DNA of 64,000 nt from Exiguobacterium flavidum (GCF_003344535.1 NZ_QPKS01000001.1:108557-172556), one strand, 5' to 3'; counted from the first letter of the stretch, positions 27,873 through 36,241 are shown. Numbers and translations are program-made. The notes: generated by a model not told the origin, from the letters alone.

Positions 27873-28805
27873 CTAGCCCTGATTTAGAAACCCTGCAACT
27901 CTATCATAGATTTTTTTGAAGTTTTGTTCAAATGAAAGCCTTCCCATTTCGACCCAAACTCCGTCGAATTGATGACGGAACCACGTCAATTGGCGTTTCG
28001 CGAACCTTCGTGTATTTCTCTTGAGCGCATCCGAAGCCTCGCTCAAGTCAGCTTGTCCCCGCACGACTGGTACCAGTTCCTTGTATCCGATTGCCTGCAT
28101 CGCCTTCGTCTCCGCGTATCCTCTCGAGACGAGCGTCTCCACTTCGTCGAGCAACCCCTCTTCCATCATCTGATCGACGCGCAGATCGATTCGTTCATAT
28201 AACTGATCGCGGTCCTCCATATGAAGGACGAAGATCAGACTGTCGTAATGAGAAGTCGGTTCGCTCGCCTGGGTCTGCTCCATCCCGGAGGAAGCGACCT
28301 CGATCGCCCGGATGACGCGCTGGACGTTGTTCGGATGGATTTGTGCCGCCCGTTCCGGTGAAAGGTGCGCAAGACGGTCATGCAGCGCGTCAACGCCCGC
28401 CTCAGCCGCGAAGCGTTCAAGCTCCGCACGCAGTTCCTTATCCTCCGCTTGCTCCGTGAACTGGTAGTCATAGAGGACGGAGCGAATATAAAGCCCTGTC
28501 CCGCCGACGATGATCGGTAATTTCCCGCGGGCAGCGATGTCGTCGATCGCGGCGCGTGCGAGCGTCTGGAAACGGGCGACGCTCATCTCCTCATCCGGCT
28601 CCTGGATGTCGATCAAGTGGTGCGGGATGCCTTCCGTCTCATCCTCACGCACCTTCGCCGATCCGATGTCCATTCCCCGGTAGACCTGGACCGAATCGCC
28701 CGAGATGATTTCTCCATTCAATCGTTTCGCAAGTTCTATCCCTGTCTTCGTCTTACCGACCGCTGTCGGTCCGACGATGACGATCACTGGTTGTTTCACA
28801 TTCAT
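27873..28805 (-). CDS. miaA: tRNA dimethylallyltransferase MiaA
   Basis: About 310 residues. It adds an isopentenyl group to A37 of tRNAs reading UNN codons. It contains the P-loop [31 protein letters not shown] and a C-terminal [12 protein letters not shown]. The ATG at 28805 is chosen (AGGT at 6 bases, expected family length); ATG at 28811 is an alternative, and the long upstream extension in frame is not supported. Probably co-transcribed with hfq. Confidence 0.95.
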   Translation of the reverse strand: MNVKQPVIVIVGPTAVGKTKTGIELAKRLNGEIISGDSVQVYRGMDIGSAKVREDETEGIPHHLIDIQEPDEEMSVARFQTLARAAIDDIAARGKLPIIVGGTGLYIRSVLYDYQFTEQAEDKELRAELERFAAEAGVDALHDRLAHLSPERAAQIHPNNVQRVIRAIEVASSGMEQTQASEPTSHYDSLIFVLHMEDRDQLYERIDLRVDQMMEEGLLDEVETLVSRGYAETKAMQAIGYKELVPVVRGQADLSEASDALKRNTRRFAKRQLTWFRHQFDGVWVEMGRLSFEQNFKKIYDRVAGFLNQG

Positions 28806-28930
28806 CACCATACCTAAATCATTTCGGCATGCGCCGTTTGTCGTATAGTGTATCACAGCACACGAGAGCTTCGCGATGCAGAGCGGACATCTAAATGAAT
28901 CTATTGTTCGCCGATTCCGCTCCACCCATG

Positions 28931-28957
28931 AAAAATACCGCTCAATCACTTGAGCGG
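28931..28957 (-). terminator. Terminator of the 35-codon membrane-peptide gene
   Basis: CCGCTCAA-TCAC-TTGAGCGG; on the minus strand followed by TATTTTT. Only 7 bp past the stop codon of the small gene. Confidence 0.8.
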
Positions 28958-28963
28958 CAAGAA

Positions 28964-29071
28964 TCAGACCCTGCGAATGAAATCATCATAGATCGCGCTG
29001 AACATACACCAGAGACAAATCACGAGCCCGATCGCCGTGATGCCCCACTCTCCTGCAACAGACACCGTCAT
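28964..29071 (-). CDS. Small single-span membrane protein, 35 aa
   Basis: Unrecognised small gene. It reads MTVSVAGEWGITAIG, then a hydrophobic span LVICLWCMFSAIY with two cysteines, then a charged end DDFIRRV. The layout is a short outside part, a single membrane helix and a positively charged inside tail. GGGAGGAGG directly precedes the ATG at 29071, and a GTG two codons on (29065) has ideal 7-base spacing to GAGGAGG. A tight terminator follows the stop. The gene lies alone between miaA and an ABC-2 permease gene and is divergent from a candidate small RNA. Confidence 0.6.
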   Translation of the reverse strand: MTVSVAGEWGITAIGLVICLWCMFSAIYDDFIRRV

Positions 29072-29142
29072 TCCTCCTCCCGATTTCGCCGTTACTGAGT
29101 TTATCGCACAGTTCAGGGAGCTTTAAACGCTTCCGTGTGCGT

Positions 29143-29171
29143 TTGACACCAATTAATGGAATCGCTATGAT
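29143..29171 (+). promoter_or_regulatory. Strong sigma-A promoter of the candidate small RNA
   Basis: TTGACA, 17 bp, TATGAT; a perfect -35 and five of six in the -10, but no gene lies downstream on this strand. Confidence 0.8.
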
Positions 29172-29177
29172 GGAAGT

Positions 29178-29294
29178 ACGATCGTTACATAGTGCAAAGA
29201 CCGGCCTGCATCGGTCTTGATCGGACGTTTGGCCATCCCGTACCAGCGTCTGACAGAGAAAATCCCCCGACCTTTTCCGGTCGGGGGATTTTTT
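29178..29294 (+). ncRNA. Candidate small RNA, about 115 nt
   Basis: The region starts at a near-consensus promoter and ends at a perfect 12-bp intrinsic terminator with six T. Internally there is a stem AAGACCG-N8-CGGTCTT (29197-29218). A second stem, GACG-TTTGG/CCAG-CGTC (29224-29250), displays a C-rich loop, CCATCCCGTA. Such loops in Firmicute small RNAs (RsaE/RoxS and FsrA classes) pair with Shine-Dalgarno sequences, so an antisense regulator is plausible. A 16-codon reading frame from the ATG at 29170 overlaps the promoter and lacks a ribosome site. No known RNA family was recognised. Confidence 0.6.
29261..29294. terminator. Perfect terminator, shared by small RNA and ABC-2 operon
   Basis: AATCCCCCGACC-TTTTCC-GGTCGGGGGATT followed by TTTT on the plus strand; TTTTC on the minus strand just after the permease stop. 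Confidence 0.92.
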
Positions 29295-29298
29295 CGTT

Positions 29299-30297
29299 TC
29301 AATAGATATCCTTCTGTGTGAAGTTCCAGAAGGCGACGATGAGCGCTCCAATCGTCCAGCAAGCGAGGACCGCAAGCGAGAACGCGAGTGTCATCCCTTC
29401 GATCGGTGGTGCCTGACCATCAAGGTAGCTGATCAGATTGAAGTTGACGTTTACGAGGTATTTCGAGCTCGTCCAGCTGGAACCGAGTGACGACAACAAC
29501 GTTCCTGAGATCAGGACGGCCATCATGATACCGATGCCGGTCGCCGTGTTTTTGACGAGAACGGACACCATCAAGGCGATCGTACCGACGACTGCCGTGA
29601 CGATCCATGCGAGTCCGACAGCCATCAACAAGTACTCCCACATCGGCAGCGTATGGACGAACTCCGTCGAGAACGCGCCTGAAGGTGAGGCTTGGAATCC
29701 TGTAAGAATCGGTGCCGTCCATCCATCGTATCCGAGGACGATGCCAGAGATCGCGTAACAGACGATCGCCGTAGTCGCCATCAAGACGGACGTATAGAGC
29801 AGCACCGTCAGCCATTTCGCGAGCAGAATCTTCCATCGTTTGACAGGACGGGACAACAGCGTCTTGATCGTTCCGTCATTTTGCTCCCCGCTGACGATGT
29901 CAGCCATGATCACGATGATGAACAGCGGCAAGACGAGCGTCAAACCTTGCGAGAAGAAAATCCGGATGAACGTCGGGGCTCCCGGATAGTTCGGGTTGAT
30001 GTCGTTATCGAGATAATATTGGTTCTGCTTCAGGTCGAACTCGAGGAACTGCCTGAATTCATCCTGGATGCTGCTCGAGGCAAGACGGTTCTGCGTGTCG
30101 ACGATGTCCTGCTGCAATTCCACCCGCCAGTCGAGCGTCCCCTGCTTTTCAAGCTGCTCCTCGATCTGCCGGTACTGGGCGTACGTGAACATCGAGACGA
30201 GGATGACGAGAATGATCGAGACGACCGCGAAGCGTCGCTTCGAACCGATTTTCATGACCTCGTTTCGGACGAGGCCGAGCAAATTCGGATTACGCAA
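29299..30297 (-). CDS. ABC-2 type permease
   Basis: A 332-residue membrane protein with six predicted helices: one near the N terminus (about 25-42), a large outer loop (about 45-110) and five more from 115 on. The start is TTG at 30297, overlapping the end of the ATPase gene by 8 bp, with GGGGG at 8 bases. The sequence DIVSGEQNDGTIKTLLSRPVKRWKILLAKW is typical of ABC-2 permeases of the NatB/YhaP or bacitracin-exporter type. The substrate is unknown. Confidence 0.87.
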   Translation of the reverse strand: MRNPNLLGLVRNEVMKIGSKRRFAVVSIILVILVSMFTYAQYRQIEEQLEKQGTLDWRVELQQDIVDTQNRLASSSIQDEFRQFLEFDLKQNQYYLDNDINPNYPGAPTFIRIFFSQGLTLVLPLFIIVIMADIVSGEQNDGTIKTLLSRPVKRWKILLAKWLTVLLYTSVLMATTAIVCYAISGIVLGYDGWTAPILTGFQASPSGAFSTEFVHTLPMWEYLLMAVGLAWIVTAVVGTIALMVSVLVKNTATGIGIMMAVLISGTLLSSLGSSWTSSKYLVNVNFNLISYLDGQAPPIEGMTLAFSLAVLACWTIGALIVAFWNFTQKDIY

Positions 30298-31210
30298 TAT
30301 GATCGCCCCCAGTCAATTGGATGAACAGGTCCTCAAGCGTCTGGACGCGCCGTTCGACCGTCCAGACCTCGATTCCGCTGTCGAGGAGGGCCCGGTTCAA
30401 TCCGCCGGTCTTCCGGATGTCCATCAAAGTATGGACCGTATGTTCATCCTTCACCTCGGCGAGCTGGACGTCGGGTGAGGAGGCGAGCAGTTTTTGAGCC
30501 GCGAATGCATCGCTGACACGCCAATCGACGCCAGGCGAGAGCGAATCGACGAGTTCTCTGACAGTGCCGACCTGTACGATCTTTCCATAGCTCATGATAG
30601 CGACGCGATCGGCGAGCAGCTCGATCTCACTAAGTATATGGCTCGAGACGAGGACCGAAAGATTCGTCTCCTCCACGAGTTTTCGGATGAATAGGCGAAG
30701 GTCGCGAATGCCCATCGGGTCAAGGCCGTTCGTCGGTTCGTCGAGGATGAGGACGTCCGGGCGTCCGAGCAACGCCTGTGCGATGCCGAGCCGTTGCCGC
30801 ATCCCGAGCGAATATGTGCGAACCTGATCGTCGACCCTTGCCGTCAGGTCGACGAGATCGATCACTTCCTGAATGCGCGCCGCGTCGACGTCAGGCAACA
30901 TACGGGCGAACACCTCGAGATTCTCCCGGCCCGTCAGATATTTATAGAGTTCCGGGTTTTCGACGATCGACCCGATGTGCTCCATCGCCTTGACGAACTG
31001 TTTGCGCACGTCATGTCCGCAAATCGTGATTTTTCCTGATGTCGGTTTGATGAGACCGACGAGCATACGGATCGTCGTCGTCTTTCCCGCACCGTTCGGT
31101 CCTAAAAATCCGAACACTTCCCCGGGCTGAATCTCAAACGAGATATTATCGATGATCGTCTTCTTCCCGATCACTTTCGAGACTGATTCCAGTTTTACTG
31201 TTGGTTCCAT
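30290..31210 (-). CDS. ABC transporter ATP-binding protein
   Basis: About 306 residues. The ATPase domain shows Walker A GPNGAGKTT, signature YSLGMRQRLGIAQ, Walker B VLILDEPTNGLDP and switch histidine SSHILSEIE. A C-terminal extension of about 85 residues follows, as in DrrA/NatA/BcrA-type exporters. It drives the permease that overlaps its 3' end. The ATG at 31210 follows AGAGGTG at 6 bases. No two-component system adjoins it, so it is not obviously a bacitracin module. Confidence 0.9.
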   Translation of the reverse strand: MEPTVKLESVSKVIGKKTIIDNISFEIQPGEVFGFLGPNGAGKTTTIRMLVGLIKPTSGKITICGHDVRKQFVKAMEHIGSIVENPELYKYLTGRENLEVFARMLPDVDAARIQEVIDLVDLTARVDDQVRTYSLGMRQRLGIAQALLGRPDVLILDEPTNGLDPMGIRDLRLFIRKLVEETNLSVLVSSHILSEIELLADRVAIMSYGKIVQVGTVRELVDSLSPGVDWRVSDAFAAQKLLASSPDVQLAEVKDEHTVHTLMDIRKTGGLNRALLDSGIEVWTVERRVQTLEDLFIQLTGGDHIA

Positions 31211-31296
31211 GTTTTCACCTCTTTCTATCATCTTAACCAATCGGCACCCGAATTGACGCTTTCGAACACTTCATTTCGGCACATTCATCCTGATTT

Positions 31297-31305
31297 TGCT
31301 ACAAT
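31297..31305 (+). promoter_or_regulatory. Extended -10 promoter of the GDSL lipase gene
   Basis: TGC-TACAAT about 15 bp before the AGAAGGGAG ribosome site; the -35 is unclear. Confidence 0.45.
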
Positions 31306-31333
31306 TCAGCTATATAAGAAGGGAGCATGATTT

Positions 31334-32098
31334 ATGAAACGATTGAAATGGCCGTTCTTTCTGACGGTTTCCGTCCTTCTTACGGCGTTATTCGGCTACG
31401 GTTTCACTTCAGCCTACCAGGACGTCGTCAATCCGCCTAAGAGAGCGGTCCTGACACCGACGAAAGAGGAGCCGGCTGCAGACGGAAGCACGTACGTCGC
31501 GCTCGGTGACTCGTTGACGCGCGGCGTCGGTGCCTCTTCCGGAAACAGCTACGCTGCAATCGTCAGCAAGGAATTGAAGAAAGACGATGAAATCGAACGA
31601 TTCCAAAACCTTGCCGTCAGCGGCGCACGGACGGAAGACCTCCTGAAACAGCTCGAGCAGAAGGAAGTACGGCGTTCCTTATCAGAAGCGAAAGTCATCT
31701 CGCTGACGATCGGCGGCAATGACCTGTTCAACCGCGGTGAAGGCGTTTCGAACTTTGATCCGAAGAAGACGGCGAAGACGATCGTCGCCGCCCAAAAGAA
31801 CATCGACCGGACGTTCTCCCTCATCCGGAAAGAGAACGAAGATGCCGTCATCTTCTATGTCGGGCTATACAATCCGTTCCGTGCGAATCCGAATGGCGAG
31901 GCATTCGATGAAATCGTCCAGGAATGGAATGCCTCGATCAGACAGCTCGGTCTCGCATACGACATTGAAGTCATCGACACGTTCAATCTCGTAACGGACG
32001 TCAAACGCGATTTGTCGAGCGACCAATTCCACCCGAACGACAGCACGTATGAACAAATCGCCGAGCAGTCTTTGCTGGCAGTCAACAAGAATCTCTGA
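31334..32098 (+). CDS. GDSL/SGNH-family lipase or esterase (YpmR-like)
   Basis: 254 residues with an N-terminal membrane anchor or signal (FFLTVSVLLTALFGYGF). The SGNH blocks are all present: VALGDSLTRGVGA (nucleophile Ser), a glycine block (LAVSGARTEDLL), LTIGGNDLFNRG and the catalytic Asp/His in DQFHPNDSTYEQIA. It is expected to be an extracytoplasmic ester hydrolase, perhaps acting on lipid or wall substrates as proposed for the YpmR group. Monocistronic with terminator. Confidence 0.9.
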   Translation: MKRLKWPFFLTVSVLLTALFGYGFTSAYQDVVNPPKRAVLTPTKEEPAADGSTYVALGDSLTRGVGASSGNSYAAIVSKELKKDDEIERFQNLAVSGARTEDLLKQLEQKEVRRSLSEAKVISLTIGGNDLFNRGEGVSNFDPKKTAKTIVAAQKNIDRTFSLIRKENEDAVIFYVGLYNPFRANPNGEAFDEIVQEWNASIRQLGLAYDIEVIDTFNLVTDVKRDLSSDQFHPNDSTYEQIAEQSLLAVNKNL

Positions 32099-32114
32099 TT
32101 CCTGCTTCACGCCG

Positions 32115-32159
32115 AAATACCCGGTGACTTCCTCCGTTGAAGTCTGCCGGGTATTTTTT
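32115..32159 (+). terminator. Terminator of the GDSL lipase gene
   Basis: AAATACCCGG...CCGGGTATTTTTT with an inner GACTTC/GAAGTC stem. Confidence 0.9.
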
Positions 32160-32163
32160 CGTG

Positions 32164-32520
32164 TCATTTCAAACGCCGTGCCCAAGCAATCAGCACGCCT
32201 TGCAGCGGCAAGCGAGCGACAAGGAGCCATTTCGGCAACAGCTTCCCATTGATCGGTTTCGGGTGGGTCAACATGTTGACGTTCGCCGGGAAGACGGCGA
32301 CGAGGAAAGCTGGCAAGAACTTGCGCACGGACGCGACGCCCCTCCCCGTCAACAGCTGTAAGCCGAACACGACCTCGATCATGCCGGTCAAACGGACGAT
32401 TCCCCGTTTGAAAGGGATGATTTCGGGCATGATAGTTGTAAAACCTTTCTCGTTCTTGAAATGGCCGATTCCAGCCACCGTCATCAAAATCCCGTACGCG
32501 ATTCGTGACACCTTTTCCAT
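32164..32520 (-). CDS. DoxX family membrane protein
   Basis: 118 residues, four membrane helices, with the DoxX-like opening RIAYGILMTVAGIGHFKNEKGF and the central LTGMIEVVFGLQLLTG. DoxX-like proteins are small quinone- or thiosulfate-related membrane proteins of mostly unknown role. The ATG at 32520 has GGGGGTG at 7 bases; an in-frame ATG five codons earlier is less well supported. Confidence 0.8.
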   Translation of the reverse strand: MEKVSRIAYGILMTVAGIGHFKNEKGFTTIMPEIIPFKRGIVRLTGMIEVVFGLQLLTGRGVASVRKFLPAFLVAVFPANVNMLTHPKPINGKLLPKWLLVARLPLQGVLIAWARRLK

Positions 32521-32693
32521 TATGTACACCCCCATCTTTTCCTCAGTGTACGAGAAGCGAATCGTATACTCAAGTAATGCACGATTGTGGGGAATGATGA
32601 GTTATTTTGAGAAACGCACCGCAATCGATTGTTTCATAAACGCTTTTGATATAGTAAAGATATAAATATGTTCAGCGAAAGGATGTATGTGTC

Positions 32694-33815
32694 GTGAAGA
32701 AACAGATTCTTCCTGGAATCACCGGGGGCATTCTCGGATCCGTATTGACAGGAATGCTCGCGTTCCCTTTTTTGGCCAGCGACCTCTCTCCCGTCGCAGA
32801 TACGCCGCTTCTGAACGGTATGCCGAAACAAGTGTCCTCGACGTCGAACGATCCCTTGACGAACACGGTCGCGACCGCTCAAAAATCCGTCGTGACCGTG
32901 ACGAGCTTTTCGAACAATGGCACGTTCAACACATCTGACGAGGCATCGGGTTCCGGTTCCGGCGTCATCTATAAGAAATCATCCGGAAAAGCGTACATCG
33001 TCTCGAACCACCACGTCGTCGATGGCGCGGACAAACTCGAAATCACGACGAACGACGGCACAAAGCTTGAGGCGAAGCTGCTCGGGAGCGATGCGACCTA
33101 TGATTTGGCCGTCCTCGAGGTCGACGGCTCAGCGGTAAAGGATGTCATCAAGATCGGTGAATCGAGCGAGCTGAAGCAGGGGCAGACCGTCTTCGCGATC
33201 GGCAACCCGCTCGGCGAATTCCAGAACTCGGTCACGCGGGGCATCATCTCGTCCGTCGATCGAACAGTCCCGGTCGATACGAACGAGGACGGACAAAACG
33301 ATTTCAACACGGAAGTCCTCCAGACCGACGCAGCAATCAATCCAGGCAACTCGGGAGGAGCCCTGATTGACGCAAAAGGCAGACTTATCGGAATCAATTC
33401 GATGAAAATCGCCGAGACCGGCGTCGAGGGGGTCGGTTTCAGCATCCCGATCGATGAGGCGTTCCCGATCATCAAACAGTTGGAGGAGAACGGGAAGGTC
33501 GCACATCCGACGCTCGGTGTCTCCCTTCAGGACGTCAGTGCATTTCCGTCCGGCTACCTCGAAGAGCAGATCAACCTGCCGAATAGTCAAACGACAGGGG
33601 TCGTCATCCTCGCAGTCGAGCCGGACAGCCCAGCAGCGGACGCGGGGCTTCAATCAGGTGACGTCATCATCTCGATCGACGGCAAGAAGGTCGAGAGCTT
33701 TGCGGACGTAAAGACCGCACTCGTCAAATCGGACGGGACAGTCGATGTCGAGTTCCTGCGAAACGGGAAGGCTCGTACCGTCACAGCTACCGTCTCTTCG
33801 ACCAATCAGCTCTGA
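32694..33815 (+). CDS. HtrA/DegP-like membrane-anchored serine protease
   Basis: 373 residues: an N-terminal signal anchor (about 5-28), a trypsin-like protease domain with catalytic His (VSNHHVVDGA), Asp (ATYDLAVLEV) and Ser (NPGNSGGAL), and one C-terminal PDZ domain (about 270-365). It fits the B. subtilis HtrA/HtrB/YyxA class that degrades misfolded exported proteins. The start is GTG with AAAGGATG about 9 bases upstream. No CssRS two-component genes are nearby. The 3' end is followed directly by the lysine hydroxylase gene with no clear terminator. Confidence 0.93.
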   Translation: MKKQILPGITGGILGSVLTGMLAFPFLASDLSPVADTPLLNGMPKQVSSTSNDPLTNTVATAQKSVVTVTSFSNNGTFNTSDEASGSGSGVIYKKSSGKAYIVSNHHVVDGADKLEITTNDGTKLEAKLLGSDATYDLAVLEVDGSAVKDVIKIGESSELKQGQTVFAIGNPLGEFQNSVTRGIISSVDRTVPVDTNEDGQNDFNTEVLQTDAAINPGNSGGALIDAKGRLIGINSMKIAETGVEGVGFSIPIDEAFPIIKQLEENGKVAHPTLGVSLQDVSAFPSGYLEEQINLPNSQTTGVVILAVEPDSPAADAGLQSGDVIISIDGKKVESFADVKTALVKSDGTVDVEFLRNGKARTVTATVSSTNQL

Positions 33816-33835
33816 ACAAACTGTATGCCCGAAGT

Positions 33836-33863
33836 TTGAATCGCCTCCTTGCATGGGTATTGT
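33836..33863 (+). promoter_or_regulatory. Promoter of the lysine N6-hydroxylase gene
   Basis: TTGAAT, 16 bp, TATTGT. The inverted repeat ATTGTT-TTAG-AACAAT (33859-33874) covers the -10 and start point and may be an operator; it does not match a classic Fur box. Confidence 0.5.
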
Positions 33864-33897
33864 TTTAGAACAATATCATTTAACAGGAGGCTTCTTC

Positions 33898-35142
33898 ATG
33901 TATGACATCATAGGCGTAGGCATCGGACCGATGAATCTCGGACTTAGCGCGCTCGCCCATCCGACTGAGCTAAAGACAGCATTCTTCGATGAGCGCCAAC
34001 AATTTTCATGGCACCCGGGCATGATGATTCGTGACACGATGATGCAGACGAGCTTCATCTCCGACCTCGTCACGCTCGCCGACCCGACGAGCACGTTCAC
34101 CTACTTGAATTTTCTTCACTCCGAAGGGCGGCTCCATGCCTTTTATTTTTATGAGAAATTATTGATCTCACGCCGGGAATATAACGCTTACCTCACCTGG
34201 GTGACGAAGCAGCTCCCTGACCTGCATTTCCACTCACGTGTCGTCGATGTGTTCGATACCGGCGATAGTTACGAAGTCGTCGTCGAGTCGACGGCGAGCG
34301 GTGAGCGGACTACTTATGAGACGAAGCATCTCGTGATCGGTACCGGTTCCGTCCCATCGATTCCGGACTCGTTCGAAGATGTTCTTCATAACACGGAGTA
34401 CTTGACCAACAAACAGGAATTGCTCAAGCAGGACCGCATCACGATCATCGGTTCCGGCCAGAGTGCAGCTGAGATTTTCCTCGACTTGCTCGTCGAGCAA
34501 AAGACTGCCGCGTTCGAACTCGAATGGATCGCACGGTCGACGCTGTTTGAGACGCTCGAGACGGGAAAACTCGGCGAGGAGATTTTCTCCCCGAATTACA
34601 TCGAATACTTCAACCGGCTTCCGCTCGAAGTCAGAAAGGACAGCGTCAGCGATTTCGCCCGTTCTCAGAACGGCATCAGTCCGGAGACGCTCCAAACGAT
34701 CTACGAACAGCTCTACAACCTGGACCCGGAACAGCAGGAACGGATCAAGATCCGAACGAACCTTGAAGTCGACGCCGTTCGCAGAGGGGACGGCTATGAT
34801 ATCGAGGTCACCCATACGCAACTTGGTGACCGGCGCGTCCTGCACACAGACGCCGTCATCGCTGCGACCGGCTTCAAGCCGTCCCTCCCCTCCTTCACAC
34901 AACACCTTGATATCGTCTTCGAGACGGATACGGGGTGGAAAGTGAACGATGCCTACCGAATCGAGCGGAAGAAGGGCGGGAGCCATCATCTGTATGCGAC
35001 AGCGAACCTTGAATTGTCACACGGTCCAGCCGCAGACAATCTCGGGATGTCGGTCTCGCGGAATCAGGCGATCCTGAACGACGTCGCACAAAAAGAGCTC
35101 TATCCGATCGAGCGGCGATCGACTTTCACGATTTTCGACTGA
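33898..35142 (+). CDS. L-lysine N6-monooxygenase-like siderophore enzyme (IucD/SidA family)
   Basis: About 414 residues, flavin-dependent N-hydroxylating monooxygenase family. It shows the FAD-binding GVGIGPMNLGLSAL, FSWHPGMMIRDTMMQTSFISDLVTLADPTS, the NADPH site ITIIGSGQSAAEIFLDLL and a late AVIAATGFKPSLPS. The family hydroxylates the side-chain amine of lysine or ornithine as the first step in hydroxamate siderophores. No IucA/IucC-type synthetase, NRPS or acyltransferase is in the window. ATG at 33898 with AGGAGG at 6 bases. Confidence 0.85.
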   Translation: MYDIIGVGIGPMNLGLSALAHPTELKTAFFDERQQFSWHPGMMIRDTMMQTSFISDLVTLADPTSTFTYLNFLHSEGRLHAFYFYEKLLISRREYNAYLTWVTKQLPDLHFHSRVVDVFDTGDSYEVVVESTASGERTTYETKHLVIGTGSVPSIPDSFEDVLHNTEYLTNKQELLKQDRITIIGSGQSAAEIFLDLLVEQKTAAFELEWIARSTLFETLETGKLGEEIFSPNYIEYFNRLPLEVRKDSVSDFARSQNGISPETLQTIYEQLYNLDPEQQERIKIRTNLEVDAVRRGDGYDIEVTHTQLGDRRVLHTDAVIAATGFKPSLPSFTQHLDIVFETDTGWKVNDAYRIERKKGGSHHLYATANLELSHGPAADNLGMSVSRNQAILNDVAQKELYPIERRSTFTIFD

Positions 35143-35153
35143 TCAGACACATG

Positions 35154-35197
35154 AAAGGGATGGAGCACCGGTCTGGTCCGGCGTCCCATCCCTTTTT
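35154..35197 (+). terminator. Terminator of the lysine hydroxylase gene
   Basis: AAAGGGATGG...CCATCCCTTT followed by TT; near-symmetrical, so it may also serve the convergent DUF4003 gene. Confidence 0.85.
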
Positions 35198-35208
35198 CAA
35201 TCGCACCA

Positions 35209-36135
35209 TCATTCCGTCATCGCTTCATAGACTGCAGTCGCTGCCGCGAGCAACGCGACATGTTGTGCTTCGAGCAGCAAATCCCCTCTTTCATGGTATG
35301 CGAGCTGATCCGCGTCCTTCAACAATCTTCGCGCGATCAACAGGTGGAGTGCGATCGCAAGATCCTGCGGTTTGCTAAAGCGACGCCGGGAGTTCTCCCG
35401 ATCGGCGAAGATTTTGACTGCGTTCATATCCCGTTCGAATGAATCCTCGACTGTCGCGGCGAGTGCGAGCAACGGCAGATGCGCGAGCGTCAAACCGATT
35501 TTTTCACGTTTCAGGCGAGCCTGCCATGTCCCGATCCGCTCGACTGCCGTCTCAGGTGAAAGTTTCGTCAAGGCAAGGAGCTGAGCGGCGAGCTGAAGGT
35601 CGTTCGTCCGTGTCTGCCCTGCCCGTCGCAGTGCCTCGTGGAAGGATTCGACCCGGTCGATCGTCAGCGTCTCCGGCTCATCCAGATCCCCGAGCAGCAA
35701 CGCCGCGATCCTGTCATCCCCGTTCGTCAGCCACGGATGTGCCTTCCGAAACGCCAGATAGATCGCTTCGCCCTTCTCGAGCGCACCTTCTTGCGTCCTC
35801 GTCAGCGTCAGTGCGAGGAATGGGCGCCGCGCAAGATGCCGGTACGGTCTCCGGTCGAGCCGCTTGTCAGCCGCGAGCAACTGCTTCAGCTCGTCCTCGG
35901 CATTTCCCGTCCGACCGACCCGCGACAGGATCAAGGCTCCGAACATACCGCGAAACGGCGAGAAGACAGACGTTTGTTTCTTCAACGAGCGGACGAGCCG
36001 GCCGAACTCTTCCGGGTCGAACGTCCGGTCCTGAACCGTGTAGGACAAGGCGAGAAAGCGATTGAAATCGTATGTCAGCTTATGTTTGAGGGCCGGGCTG
36101 ATCGAATCGAAGTTGTCACAGAACAAGTCATACAT
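35209..36135 (-). CDS. DUF4003 family protein
   Basis: About 308 residues, soluble and almost entirely helical, rich in Arg and Leu. The regular helix pairs resemble the DUF4003 family of Bacillales, which has no assigned function. Residues such as FSPFRGMFGALILSRVG and RPFLALTLTRTQEGAL are conserved in style. The ATG at 36135 follows GAAAGGGGATG at normal spacing; the longer frame upstream is Arg/Lys rich and unsupported. Monocistronic. Confidence 0.75.
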   Translation of the reverse strand: MYDLFCDNFDSISPALKHKLTYDFNRFLALSYTVQDRTFDPEEFGRLVRSLKKQTSVFSPFRGMFGALILSRVGRTGNAEDELKQLLAADKRLDRRPYRHLARRPFLALTLTRTQEGALEKGEAIYLAFRKAHPWLTNGDDRIAALLLGDLDEPETLTIDRVESFHEALRRAGQTRTNDLQLAAQLLALTKLSPETAVERIGTWQARLKREKIGLTLAHLPLLALAATVEDSFERDMNAVKIFADRENSRRRFSKPQDLAIALHLLIARRLLKDADQLAYHERGDLLLEAQHVALLAAATAVYEAMTE

Positions 36136-36206
36136 GCCGCCATCCCCTTTCTTTGAATCCACTCTTCTATCCATTTCCCGTTTCCGCCGAGACAAACGCA
36201 GATACT

Positions 36207-36241
36207 AGAGAGCTCCGCCGTTTTTTTCGGCGGAGCTCTCT
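36207..36241. terminator. Hairpin after the YwjA-like ABC gene
   Basis: AGAGAGCTCCGCCG, seven T, CGGCGGAGCTCTCT: 14-bp perfect arms lying between the ABC gene stop and the DUF4003 gene. It is U-poor outside the stem. Confidence 0.7.

Noticed and set aside
28895-29098. Plus-strand 67-codon frame in the miaA upstream gap
   Set aside because: No ribosome site and it runs antisense to a better supported small gene with its own terminator.
29170-29220. A 16-codon reading frame starting ATG GAA GTA inside the small RNA candidate
   Set aside because: It has no ribosome site and its ATG overlaps the -10 of the promoter, so it is probably not translated.
33859-33874. Inverted repeat read as a Fur box
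   Set aside because: ATTGTT-TTAG-AACAAT lacks the TGATAAT-N-ATTATCA pattern; it is reported only as an inverted repeat.
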